Assembly: GCA_016875395.1 (NCBI GenBank)
Contig: VGRF01000006.1
Span: 62,001-126,000 of the forward strand
Reading direction: 5' to 3'
DNA length: 64,000 nt
DNA from: Deltaproteobacteria bacterium
GTDB taxonomy: Bacteria; Myxococcota_A; UBA9160; UBA6930
Below, in pieces: positions 56,867-64,000 of the stretch. A program made the position numbers and the translations under genes. Within the stretch, counting starts at the first letter, position 1; the number at the start of each line of letters is the position of its first letter. The notes beneath the pieces were generated by a model that saw only the letters and a program-made list of their open reading frames with translations, ran no database searches and was not told the origin of the DNA.

Positions 56867-57565
56867 GTGGCGCGCATCCTCGTGGTGGAGGACGAGGCGC
56901 ACCTCGCCGAGGGCCTCGCGTTCAACCTCGAAGCCGAGGGCCACGAGGTCGAGGTGATCGGCGACGGCGCGGAGGCCGCTGCGCGCCTGACGCGAGAGCC
57001 CGCGCCCGACGCGGTCATCCTCGACGTGATGCTGCCGCACATGAGCGGCTTCGAGATCGCGCGGCGCACGCGCGCGTCGGGCAACTTCGTGCCGATCCTC
57101 ATCCTCACCGCGAAGGACGAGAGCGGCGACATCGTGCGCGGCATCGAGGAAGGCGCGGACGATTACCTCACGAAGCCGTTCCGCTTGGGCGAGCTGCTCG
57201 TGCGCCTGCGCGCGCTGCTGCGACGCCGCAAGTGGGACAACGCTGCGGACGAGCCGCAGGGCCTGCGCGAAGTCGCGTTCGGCAACGTCGTCGCGCGCCT
57301 CGATCGCCTCGAGCTCGCGACGCCGAGCGGCACGATCCAGCTCACGCCGCGCGAGGCAGCGCTGCTGCGCGAGCTGATCGTGCACGAGGGCGAGCCGGTC
57401 ACGCGCGGCGAGCTGCTCGAGTCGGTGTGGGGCCTCAGGCCCGATACGCGCACGCGCGTCGTCGACAGCTTCATCGTGCGCCTGCGCCGCTACGTCGAGG
57501 CCGACCCCGCGAACCCGAAGCACATCGAGAGCGTGCGCGGACACGGGTATCGCTTCGTGCGCTGA
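56867..57565 (+). CDS. OmpR-family response regulator
   Basis: A 232-residue regulator beginning at GTG 56867, the base after the kinase stop. The receiver has the acidic pair (VVEDEAHL), the phospho-acceptor Asp in AVILDVMLPHMSG, Thr in LILTAKDE and Lys in LTKPFRLGE. The C-terminal winged helix is clear (LTPREAALLRELIVHEGEPV, RTRVVDSFIVRLRRYVE, VRGHGYRFVR). It would bind direct repeats near its target promoters once phosphorylated. The targets are unknown. A strong hairpin 19 bases after its stop probably ends the transcript. Confidence 0.94.
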   Translation: MARILVVEDEAHLAEGLAFNLEAEGHEVEVIGDGAEAAARLTREPAPDAVILDVMLPHMSGFEIARRTRASGNFVPILILTAKDESGDIVRGIEEGADDYLTKPFRLGELLVRLRALLRRRKWDNAADEPQGLREVAFGNVVARLDRLELATPSGTIQLTPREAALLRELIVHEGEPVTRGELLESVWGLRPDTRTRVVDSFIVRLRRYVEADPANPKHIESVRGHGYRFVR

Positions 57566-57583
57566 GGCAGCGACCGTCGCGAG

Positions 57584-57620
57584 GAATCGGAAGACGGCGT
57601 CTGACCCGATCTTCCGATTC
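57584..57620. terminator. 11-bp hairpin after the two-component operon
   Basis: GAATCGGAAGA (57584-57594) pairs perfectly with TCTTCCGATTC (57610-57620), with a 15-base loop holding GGCGTCTGACCCG. It starts 19 bases after the regulator stop and is followed by TCCC, not a T-run. It may be a terminator or a copy of a dispersed palindrome; I found no second copy in the window. Confidence 0.5.
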
Positions 57621-57664
57621 TCCCGAGCCGCGCGCCGCGCGCTCGCATCTGCAATGCTGCGCCC

Positions 57665-58447
57665 ATGTCCTCCCCCGAGATCCGCTTCGACGTCGAGCCC
57701 GCACTCGAAGCGCCCGCGCTGCTGCTCGCGTTCGAGGGCTGGAACGACGCGGGCGAGGCCGCCTCGAACGCGGCGCGCTTCATCGCCGACGCGCTCGGCG
57801 CCGCGCCGCTCGGCGAGCTCGACGGCGAGCACTACTACGACTTCACCGTGCAGCGCCCCGTCGTGCGCCAGAGCGAGGACGGCATGCGGCGCATCACCTG
57901 GCCGCGCTTCGCCTTCCAGTACGCGGTGATTCCCGGCCGCACCGAGCTCGTGATCGGCGTCGGCCCCGAGCCGAACCTGCACTGGCGCGCGTGGTGCGAG
58001 CAGCTCACGCGCCTCGCGAAGCGCCTCCGCGTCTCGCGTGTCGTGATCCTCGGCGCGTTCCTCGCCGACGTCGTCTACTCGCTGCCCGTGCACGTCACCG
58101 GCTTCGCGTGGCCGCCCGAGCGCATGGACGAGCTCGGCCTGCGCGCGAGCAACTACGAAGGCCCGACCGGAATCGTCGGGGTGTTAGGGAGCGTCTACCC
58201 CGAAGCCGGCTTCGAGACGGTGAGCTTCTGGGCCGGCCTGCCGCACTACATCCCGCTCACGCCCAACGCGCGCGGCACGCTCGCGCTCGTGCAGCAGGCC
58301 GCGCGCTACCTCGACCTCCCGATCGACCGCACGCCGCTCGAGCGCGAAGCCGCCGAGTACGAGGGCAAGACCTCGGAGTTGGTGTCGCAGGATCCGCAGC
58401 TCGCGGAGTACGTACGCGAGCTGAAGAAGCGCGGGTTTGCGCAGTAG
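57665..58447 (+). CDS. PAC2 family protein
   Basis: A 260-residue soluble protein of the PAC2 (proteasome-assembly-chaperone-like) family. The family opening is seen in APALLLAFEGWNDAGEAASN, with RVVILGAFLADVVYSLPVHV in the middle and GLPHYIPLTPNARGTLALV later. Bacterial PAC2 proteins are common in actinobacteria and some deltaproteobacteria and have no proven role; a chaperone or ATP-grasp-associated function has been suggested. It has no operon partner on its strand and converges on hicA. Confidence 0.88.
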   Translation: MSSPEIRFDVEPALEAPALLLAFEGWNDAGEAASNAARFIADALGAAPLGELDGEHYYDFTVQRPVVRQSEDGMRRITWPRFAFQYAVIPGRTELVIGVGPEPNLHWRAWCEQLTRLAKRLRVSRVVILGAFLADVVYSLPVHVTGFAWPPERMDELGLRASNYEGPTGIVGVLGSVYPEAGFETVSFWAGLPHYIPLTPNARGTLALVQQAARYLDLPIDRTPLEREAAEYEGKTSELVSQDPQLAEYVRELKKRGFAQ

Positions 58448-58457
58448 AGCGATCGTG

Positions 58458-58661
58458 TTACGGCTGCTTCTCGATCGCGGGATCCGGGACTTCGAGGTCG
58501 CGACAGATCTTGCGGGCGAGGTGCTCGTTGATCTCGCGATGCCGTGGAACTGACGACGACTTCCGCACGGCGCGATTTGCGTAGATCGAGTGTCGCCCAC
58601 TCTCACGAAGGAGCGCGCAGCCGTGCGCCTCGAGGTGGGCGATGAGATCGCGCCGCTTCAC
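58458..58661 (-). CDS. hicA: HicA-type toxin
   Basis: A 67-residue double-stranded-RNA-binding-fold protein of the HicA toxin family, an mRNA interferase. It reads MKRRDLIAHLEAHGCALLRE, then SGRHSIYANR with the catalytic His, VPRHREINEHLARKICRDL and a short acidic end. Its start overlaps the stop of the hicB gene by four bases (ATGA), so toxin synthesis depends on antitoxin translation. The gene order is antitoxin first, the reverse of the E. coli hicA-hicB arrangement but found in other genomes. All expected residues are present, so it looks functional. Confidence 0.87.
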   Translation of the reverse strand: MKRRDLIAHLEAHGCALLRESGRHSIYANRAVRKSSSVPRHREINEHLARKICRDLEVPDPAIEKQP

Positions 58662-58882
58662 CCGATCGCGATCTTGAGTGGCTCGCGAATGACCTCGCCA
58701 TCGCTCGCTTCCTCGCGCGCCAGCTCGCGATTCGCTTCGAGCACGAGTTGCACGGCCTCGCGGAGATTTTCGCGCGCCTCGGAGAGCGTTGCGCCCTGAG
58801 TGTTCGCGCCAGGAAGCTCCTCGACGAACGCGATGTAGCCCTCCGGCACTTTCTTGAACACCGCTGTGAATCCGAGGTCCAT
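58658..58882 (-). CDS. hicB: HicB-type antitoxin
   Basis: A 74-residue HicB-fold protein. The partial RNase H-like fold is seen in DLGFTAVFKKVPEGYIAFVE, the motif ELPGANTQGATLSEARENL and the helix REAVQLVLEANRELAREEAS. There is no C-terminal DNA-binding helix-turn-helix or ribbon-helix-helix domain, so it is the short HicB type and may not repress its own promoter unaided. ATG 58882 is preferred over GTG 58897 because GGGAGG lies at the right distance. It binds and blocks the HicA encoded just downstream. Confidence 0.87.
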   Translation of the reverse strand: MDLGFTAVFKKVPEGYIAFVEELPGANTQGATLSEARENLREAVQLVLEANRELAREEASDGEVIREPLKIAIG

Positions 58883-58941
58883 GGTTGCCTCCCGCACTAC
58901 CGAAGCTAGCTGCCGCTGCAGCCGCCCGGTCCGCCGAAGAT

Positions 58942-58964
58942 CGTCAAAGTTCGTCAGAACGTCA
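58942..58964 (-). promoter_or_regulatory. CGTCA repeats upstream of hicB
   Basis: Three copies of CGTCA lie at 58942, 58952 and 58960, about 60-80 bases upstream of the hicB start. On the hicB strand they read TGACG, the innermost within TTGACG, which would serve as a -35 box, but no good -10 follows. Evenly spaced repeats in front of a toxin-antitoxin operon suggest an operator. The evidence is only positional. Confidence 0.25.
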
Positions 58965-58975
58965 CAACGCGCGCC

Positions 58976-59224
58976 TCACACCGCGATCGATTCCTCCACC
59001 AGCATCACCGGAATCCCTTCCTCCACCGGGTACAGCACGCGCCCATCTGCGCGGATCAGCGCCTCGGTCAGCTCCTTCTCCACGCGCGCACCGGAGCGGT
59101 TGTACGCGTTCTTAGCGCGAATCGAGTTGTTGATGGCGGCGAGCTGCGCGGCGCTCGCCTGAGCGACGGGCTGGCGCGTCTCGGGGCAGATCAGGATTGC
59201 GACGAGGTTCGGATCGACGGGCAT
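58976..59224 (-). CDS. Trm112-like small protein
   Basis: An 82-residue protein of the Trm112/UPF0434 family. It reads NLVAILICPETRQPVAQAS near the start, and the conserved end is ADGRVLYPVEEGIPVMLVEE. Eukaryotic Trm112 activates methyltransferases; bacterial members are thought to do something similar but are poorly studied. Of the usual zinc Cys residues only one is left (ICPE), which is common in bacteria. It is the last gene of the leftward acyl-CoA dehydrogenase operon, 13 bases after the VOC gene. Confidence 0.85.
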   Translation of the reverse strand: MPVDPNLVAILICPETRQPVAQASAAQLAAINNSIRAKNAYNRSGARVEKELTEALIRADGRVLYPVEEGIPVMLVEESIAV

Positions 59225-59237
59225 GGAGTCTCCGCGG

Positions 59238-59594
59238 TCACTCGTTCTCGGTGACGAGGTGGATGATCGAGGCTGGGCTCGTGACCCAGAAGCCGGGGAA
59301 GCCGGGGCGCAGCGGCTCGATCGCATCGCAGCGCACGAAAGGCGTCTTCGCGAGCTGCTCCGCGGCGGCGTCCGCGTCGGGCACGATCAGCTCGAGCCAC
59401 AGCTCGGCTTGGCTCAGGTTGTCCGGCGCGACGTGCAGGAAGCTCGTCCCCCACTGGAACACGACCGCACGAGCGGCTTCCGAGAGCACGGGGATGCCGA
59501 GTGCGCGGTACGCCTCGACGGTCGCCGCGAACTGATGCGCGGGCACCTTCAGCGCGAGGTTCTTGCCGCCGCGAAAGGCGGGCGCGTCGCTCAC
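59238..59594 (-). CDS. VOC (glyoxalase-like) family protein
   Basis: A 118-residue single VOC module. The beta-alpha-beta-beta-beta pattern is seen in GKNLALKVPAHQFAATVEAY, AARAVVFQWGTSFLHVAPD, AELWLELIVPDADAAAEQL and the closing strand SIIHLVTENE, with His and Glu residues at positions where metals are bound. The family includes glyoxalases, ring-cleaving dioxygenases and resistance proteins. It starts four bases after an acyl-CoA dehydrogenase gene, so it may act on a product of that pathway; the substrate is unknown. Confidence 0.82.
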   Translation of the reverse strand: MSDAPAFRGGKNLALKVPAHQFAATVEAYRALGIPVLSEAARAVVFQWGTSFLHVAPDNLSQAELWLELIVPDADAAAEQLAKTPFVRCDAIEPLRPGFPGFWVTSPASIIHLVTENE

Positions 59595-59598
59595 GGCG

Positions 59599-60828
<1,230 letters not shown>

Positions 60829-60847
60829 GAGGCGTCTCGGTGAGGGG

Positions 60848-61927
60848 TTAGACGAGCGCGATGCACTCGAAGGCGGCAAGGCCGCGGGCGTTGCGGAGGT
60901 GGAGCTCGGGCAGGTACTCGCGGATGTAGCCGTGACCGCCGAACACCTGGACTGCGCCGTCGGCGGCGTCGAGGGCGATGCGCTTCACCTGGTTGATCGC
61001 GAGCGTGGCTTCGCGCAGCGCGTCGCCGCCTTGGTCGAGCTTCCACGCGGCTTCCCATACCAGTAGGCGCGCCGCGTCGATCTCGATCGCCATGTTCGCG
61101 AGCAGGAACGCGATCGCCTGCTTCTGCGCGATCTTGGTGCCGAAGGCCTCGCGCTCCTTCGCGTAGTCGCGCGCCACCTCGAAGGCCGCGCGCGCGACGC
61201 CGACGCCGCACGCGGCGAGCGCGGTGCGGCCGCGCGCAACGAGCGCGCGTGGGTCGAAGCGCGCGAGCTTTGCGCTCGCGGGCACGCGCACCGCGTTCAG
61301 CTTCACGTCGGCGAGCGGCAGCGCGCAGACGCCCATCGTCGCGTCGAGCGCAGCGGTGAGGCCCACGTCGGCGCGCGGCACGACGAACGCGCTCGCTGTG
61401 CCGCTCTCGCTCGCCGTCACGATCACGTTCGCGCCGCCCGGCAACCACGGCACGAGGCACTTCGCGCCGTCGAGCACGTAGTCGCTGCCGTCGCGGCGCG
61501 CAGTGGTCGCGGGCCGAAAGGGATCGCTGCCGATGCGCGGCTCGGCGACGCCGAGCGCGCCCGGCGTGAACGCGTCGCCGAGGAACGCGGGCAACAGCGC
61601 GCGCTGCTGCGCGTCGTCGCCGAAGTCGAGGGCGGGCAGCGCGCCGAGCGCGGGCGAGAGCGCCGCGAGCCCGAGCGCGAGGTCGCCCCACGCGAGCTCT
61701 TCCGCGATCAGCGCACTTGTTATGGCGCTGCGCGCGCCCCCGCCGCCGAACGCCTCGGGCAGCGCGCTCGCGACGAGGCCGAGCTCGTGCGCGCGCGCGA
61801 GCACGTCCGCGGGCAGGATGCGCGCCTCCTCGCACTTGCGCGCGAGCGGGCGCAGCTCCTTCGCGGCGAACTCGCGCACCGTTTCGACGATGAGCGCTTG
61901 CTCCTCGGTCGGCGTGAAATCGATCAT
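60848..61927 (-). CDS. Acyl-CoA dehydrogenase, divergent paralogue
   Basis: A 359-residue protein of the same fold as the next gene but shorter. It begins DFTPTEEQALIVETVREFAA and contains ALGVAEPRIGSDPFRPATTA in place of the usual TEP-x-AGSD flavin motif, then YVLDGAKCLVPWLPGGANVI and the C-terminal AVQVFGGHGYIREYLPEL. The end has HGYIREYLPELHLRNARG where typical enzymes carry the catalytic Glu on DIYEGT, so the active-site base may differ or be missing. Paired acyl-CoA dehydrogenases of this kind act on bulky or steroid-like CoA esters in other bacteria. First gene of the operon. Confidence 0.9.
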   Translation of the reverse strand: MIDFTPTEEQALIVETVREFAAKELRPLARKCEEARILPADVLARAHELGLVASALPEAFGGGGARSAITSALIAEELAWGDLALGLAALSPALGALPALDFGDDAQQRALLPAFLGDAFTPGALGVAEPRIGSDPFRPATTARRDGSDYVLDGAKCLVPWLPGGANVIVTASESGTASAFVVPRADVGLTAALDATMGVCALPLADVKLNAVRVPASAKLARFDPRALVARGRTALAACGVGVARAAFEVARDYAKEREAFGTKIAQKQAIAFLLANMAIEIDAARLLVWEAAWKLDQGGDALREATLAINQVKRIALDAADGAVQVFGGHGYIREYLPELHLRNARGLAAFECIALV

Positions 61928-62025
61928 CGGCTCCTCGGCCTGGCTTCGAACGAGAGGGCGAGTCTACCCGCGTGCGCCGCTGGCGAAGTGCGCTCCAAGT
62001 CCGTCGAAAACCACGCATTGGTGCG

Positions 62026-62054
62026 TTGAACTGCCAAAACGAAGGCGCTAGAAA
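62026..62054 (+). promoter_or_regulatory. Predicted sigma-70 promoter of the actA operon
   Basis: TTGAAC (62026-62031) and TAGAAA (62049-62054) are separated by exactly 17 bases and match the -35 and -10 boxes at four of six positions each. They lie about 90 bases before the actA start in an AT-richer part of the 219-base gap between divergent genes. Nothing else in the gap stood out. Confidence 0.5.
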
Positions 62055-62146
62055 GCGCGCGCCATTTCGACCGGTACTGCGCGAGCCGTGGCAGTCGAGT
62101 GCGCACCACCGAACGTCAGCCATAGAGGGGGCGCGTCGTACATCGC

Positions 62147-62890
62147 ATGGGTTTCCATCGCCCTCCCCGAACGTTGCTCGTCGTCTCTGCACTCTCGTTG
62201 GCCGCCGCTGCGGCGCTGTTCTTCGCGCCCGGTCTTGCCGGCACCGCTTCCGCGCAGGCGCCGCTCGTCGCGGACAGCGTGTGCCGCGCGCACGAGCTGA
62301 AGGCCATGAAGGCCGCGAACCCGGAGCTCGAGATCGAGATCCCGGAGCAATTCAACAGGGACTACCCGACCCAGAAGGCGTGCGACTCGCACAAGGCGGC
62401 TCTGGTGGTCGACGAGGCGACGGGCCCGGTCCAGCCCATCCCCTTCAGCCACAAGCACCACGCCGGCGACTGGCAGATCGACTGCATGTACTGCCACAGC
62501 GGAACCGATCGCTCCCGCGCCGCAGGCGTGCCCTCGGTCGAGCTGTGCATGGGCTGCCACCTGCAGTTCCCGGCGGAGTACGACGAGCTCTCGGGCATCC
62601 AGACGCTGAAGAAGCACTGGGAAGAGGGCACCACGATCGAGTGGACGCAGATCCACCGCCTGCCCGAGCACGTGAAGTTCCAGCACCAGGCGCACGTGCG
62701 GCGCACGGACCTCGGCTTCAACTGCCAGACCTGCCACGGCCCGGTCGAGACCATGGACAAGGTGATGCTGACCAAAGACACGAAGTGGTGGCCCTGGGGC
62801 CTGCCGACGCAGAAGCTCGAGATGGGCTGGTGCATCCAGTGCCACCGGGACAACGGCGCGTCGCAAGACTGCCTGACCTGCCACTACTAG
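62147..62890 (+). CDS. actA: Pentahaem cytochrome c of alternative complex III (ActA)
   Basis: A 247-residue membrane-anchored or exported cytochrome. An N-terminal hydrophobic segment (TLLVVSALSLAAAAALFFAP) is followed by five CxxCH haem sites at residues 113 (CMYCH), 134 (CMGCH), 193 (CQTCH), 229 (CIQCH) and 242 (CLTCH, next to the C-terminus). Five haems and the position directly before an ActB-type iron-sulfur protein fit ActA of alternative complex III, which passes electrons from menaquinol or ubiquinol to periplasmic cytochrome c. The segment FSHKHHAGDWQIDCMYCHSG gives His ligands. Gene order and haem count make this a strong call. Confidence 0.9.
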   Translation: MGFHRPPRTLLVVSALSLAAAAALFFAPGLAGTASAQAPLVADSVCRAHELKAMKAANPELEIEIPEQFNRDYPTQKACDSHKAALVVDEATGPVQPIPFSHKHHAGDWQIDCMYCHSGTDRSRAAGVPSVELCMGCHLQFPAEYDELSGIQTLKKHWEEGTTIEWTQIHRLPEHVKFQHQAHVRRTDLGFNCQTCHGPVETMDKVMLTKDTKWWPWGLPTQKLEMGWCIQCHRDNGASQDCLTCHY

Positions 62891-62933
62891 AACTGGGTCC
62901 GAGCCACGCCAATCCGGCGAGGGATGACTTGCA

Positions 62934-64000
62934 ATGCCTGAGATCGCACGTCGAGATTTTCTGAAGCTGGTGGGCGTGGGCGCGAGTGGCGCAGCCGCTG
63001 CCGGCTGCGCGGAGAAGGTCGAGCAGCTGATCCCGTACGTGGTTCAGCCCGAGGAGATCACCCCCGGCAACGCGGTGTACTACGCGTCGTCGTGCACCGA
63101 GTGCTCCGTCGGCTGCGGCATCGTGGTGAAGACGCGCGAAGGGCGCCCGATCAAGCTCGAGGGCAACCCCGAGAACCCGATCAACAAGGGCAAGCTGTGC
63201 AGCAAGGCGCAGGCGAGCGTCGGCCGCACCTACTCGCCGGATCGGCACAAGGGCCCGATGAAGCGCGACGCGAACGGTGCGCTGCAGCCGATCGCGTGGG
63301 CGGATGCGATCGCGGAAGTCGCCGCGGCGGTGAGGGCGAACCCGGCGGGCACGGCGGTGCTCGGTGGCGACCCGGGCGCGACGGCTGGCGACGTGATCGC
63401 GCAGATCGTGGCCGCGCTCGGCGCGAAGAGCGCGACGTACATGCCGTTCAGCGGGGAGTCGCTGCGCGAGGCGACGCGCCTCGTGTTCGGCGTCGCGAGC
63501 GAGCCGATCTTCGATCTCTCGGGCGCAGACCTGATCGTCGACTTCGGCGCCGAGTCGCTCGAGAGCGGCCCCTCGCCCGTGGAGCATCAGCGCCAATGGG
63601 CGGAAGCGCGTGACATCGACGCGCACTCGCACGACGGCGGCGCGCGTCTCGTGTACGTGGGCTCGCGGCTCTCGCTCACCGCGTCGTCCTCGGACCAGTG
63701 GCTCGCGGCCCGGCCGGGCAGCGAGGGCATCCTCGCGCTCGCGCTAGCACGCGCGGTCGTTGCGGCGCAGGGCGCCGAGAGCCCGAACGCGGCGCTCGCG
63801 AGCGGCGCACTCGCCGGGTTCGACGCGGATTCGGCGGCCGCCGCGACGGACGTGCCCGCGGAGACGATCACGAAGCTCGGCGGCGCGCTCGCGAAGGCGA
63901 AGAGCGCGGTCGCGCTGCCGCCCGGCGTCGCCGTCACGAGCCGCAAGGCCGTCGGCGCGAACGCGGCGGTGCTCGTGCTGAACCAAGTGCTCGGCGCGGT
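62934..64000 (+). CDS. actB: ActB-type molybdopterin/iron-sulfur subunit of alternative complex III, 5' part
   Basis: The first 355 residues of a protein that continues past the right edge. It starts with a Tat signal (ARRDFLKLVGVGASGAAAAG) that ends in a Cys, so it may also be lipid-anchored. Next come the Cys-rich start of a molybdopterin oxidoreductase-like domain (SSCTECSVGCGIVVKTREG, KGKLCSKAQASVG) and a Rossmann-like part (SGADLIVDFGAESLESG). In ActB this domain has lost molybdopterin and the iron-sulfur clusters lie in the C-terminal half, outside this window. It follows actA by 43 bases. Confidence 0.9.
   Translation, partial: MPEIARRDFLKLVGVGASGAAAAGCAEKVEQLIPYVVQPEEITPGNAVYYASSCTECSVGCGIVVKTREGRPIKLEGNPENPINKGKLCSKAQASVGRTYSPDRHKGPMKRDANGALQPIAWADAIAEVAAAVRANPAGTAVLGGDPGATAGDVIAQIVAALGAKSATYMPFSGESLREATRLVFGVASEPIFDLSGADLIVDFGAESLESGPSPVEHQRQWAEARDIDAHSHDGGARLVYVGSRLSLTASSSDQWLAARPGSEGILALALARAVVAAQGAESPNAALASGALAGFDADSAAAATDVPAETITKLGGALAKAKSAVALPPGVAVTSRKAVGANAAVLVLNQVLGA

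Overview
The window is very GC-rich DNA (roughly 70 percent by eye) from a Gram-negative bacterium. It encodes outer-membrane porin families, lipoproteins, and the start of an alternative complex III (ActA, ActB) respiratory module. The mix of CoA-thioester catabolism genes (two family III CoA transferases, two acyl-CoA dehydrogenases, a thiolase with its DUF35 partner, two luciferase-like oxidoreductases) with DUF1302 and DUF1329 suggests a deltaproteobacterial-type lineage (Myxococcota or Binatota-like), probably an environmental aerobe. That placement is inference. I saw no rRNA, tRNA, CRISPR array or prophage.

Layout. 0-8.9 kb: end of a metal efflux protein, HupE, an alanine/sodium symporter, a fused ADP-forming acyl-CoA synthetase and a run of small catabolic genes. 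8.9-12 kb: argG, a MOSC protein and a CPBP membrane protease. 12-21.9 kb: a catabolic block with a CoA-transferase pair, amidohydrolase, GFA protein, glutathione transferase, MFS exporter, CMD protein, Rieske oxygenase and DUF3604 protein. 22-26.35 kb: a tightly coupled operon joining ferritin-like proteins, a thioesterase, a rhodanese, a TauE/SafE exporter and a split YeeE/YedE thiosulfate-type transporter. 26.35-27.44 kb: a REP-associated tyrosine transposase (RAYT) flanked by its likely repeats. 27.4-31.2 kb: a thiolase, DUF35 and LLM operon. 31.2-38.4 kb: envelope proteins, exonuclease III, speA and hisS.

38.5-55.8 kb is unusual. Five envelope or sensing genes are each broken once: three by a frameshift (a secreted protein, a histidine kinase, a DUF1329 protein) and two by an in-frame TAG (a phosphate-type porin, a DUF1302 porin). 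The genes between them (sigma-54 response regulator, acetyltransferase, nucleoside phosphorylase, topoisomerase III, a cyclooxygenase-like haem peroxidase) are intact, and I found no comparable lesion in the other 47 kb. Local sequence errors, real gene decay and recoding all remain possible. This region also holds a 148-base sequence with a perfect 24-bp closing stem, the best candidate here for an undescribed structured RNA.

55.9-64 kb: a two-component pair, a PAC2 protein, a hicB-hicA toxin-antitoxin pair, a fatty acyl-CoA catabolic operon, and a well-formed promoter leading into actA-actB, which runs off the end of the window.
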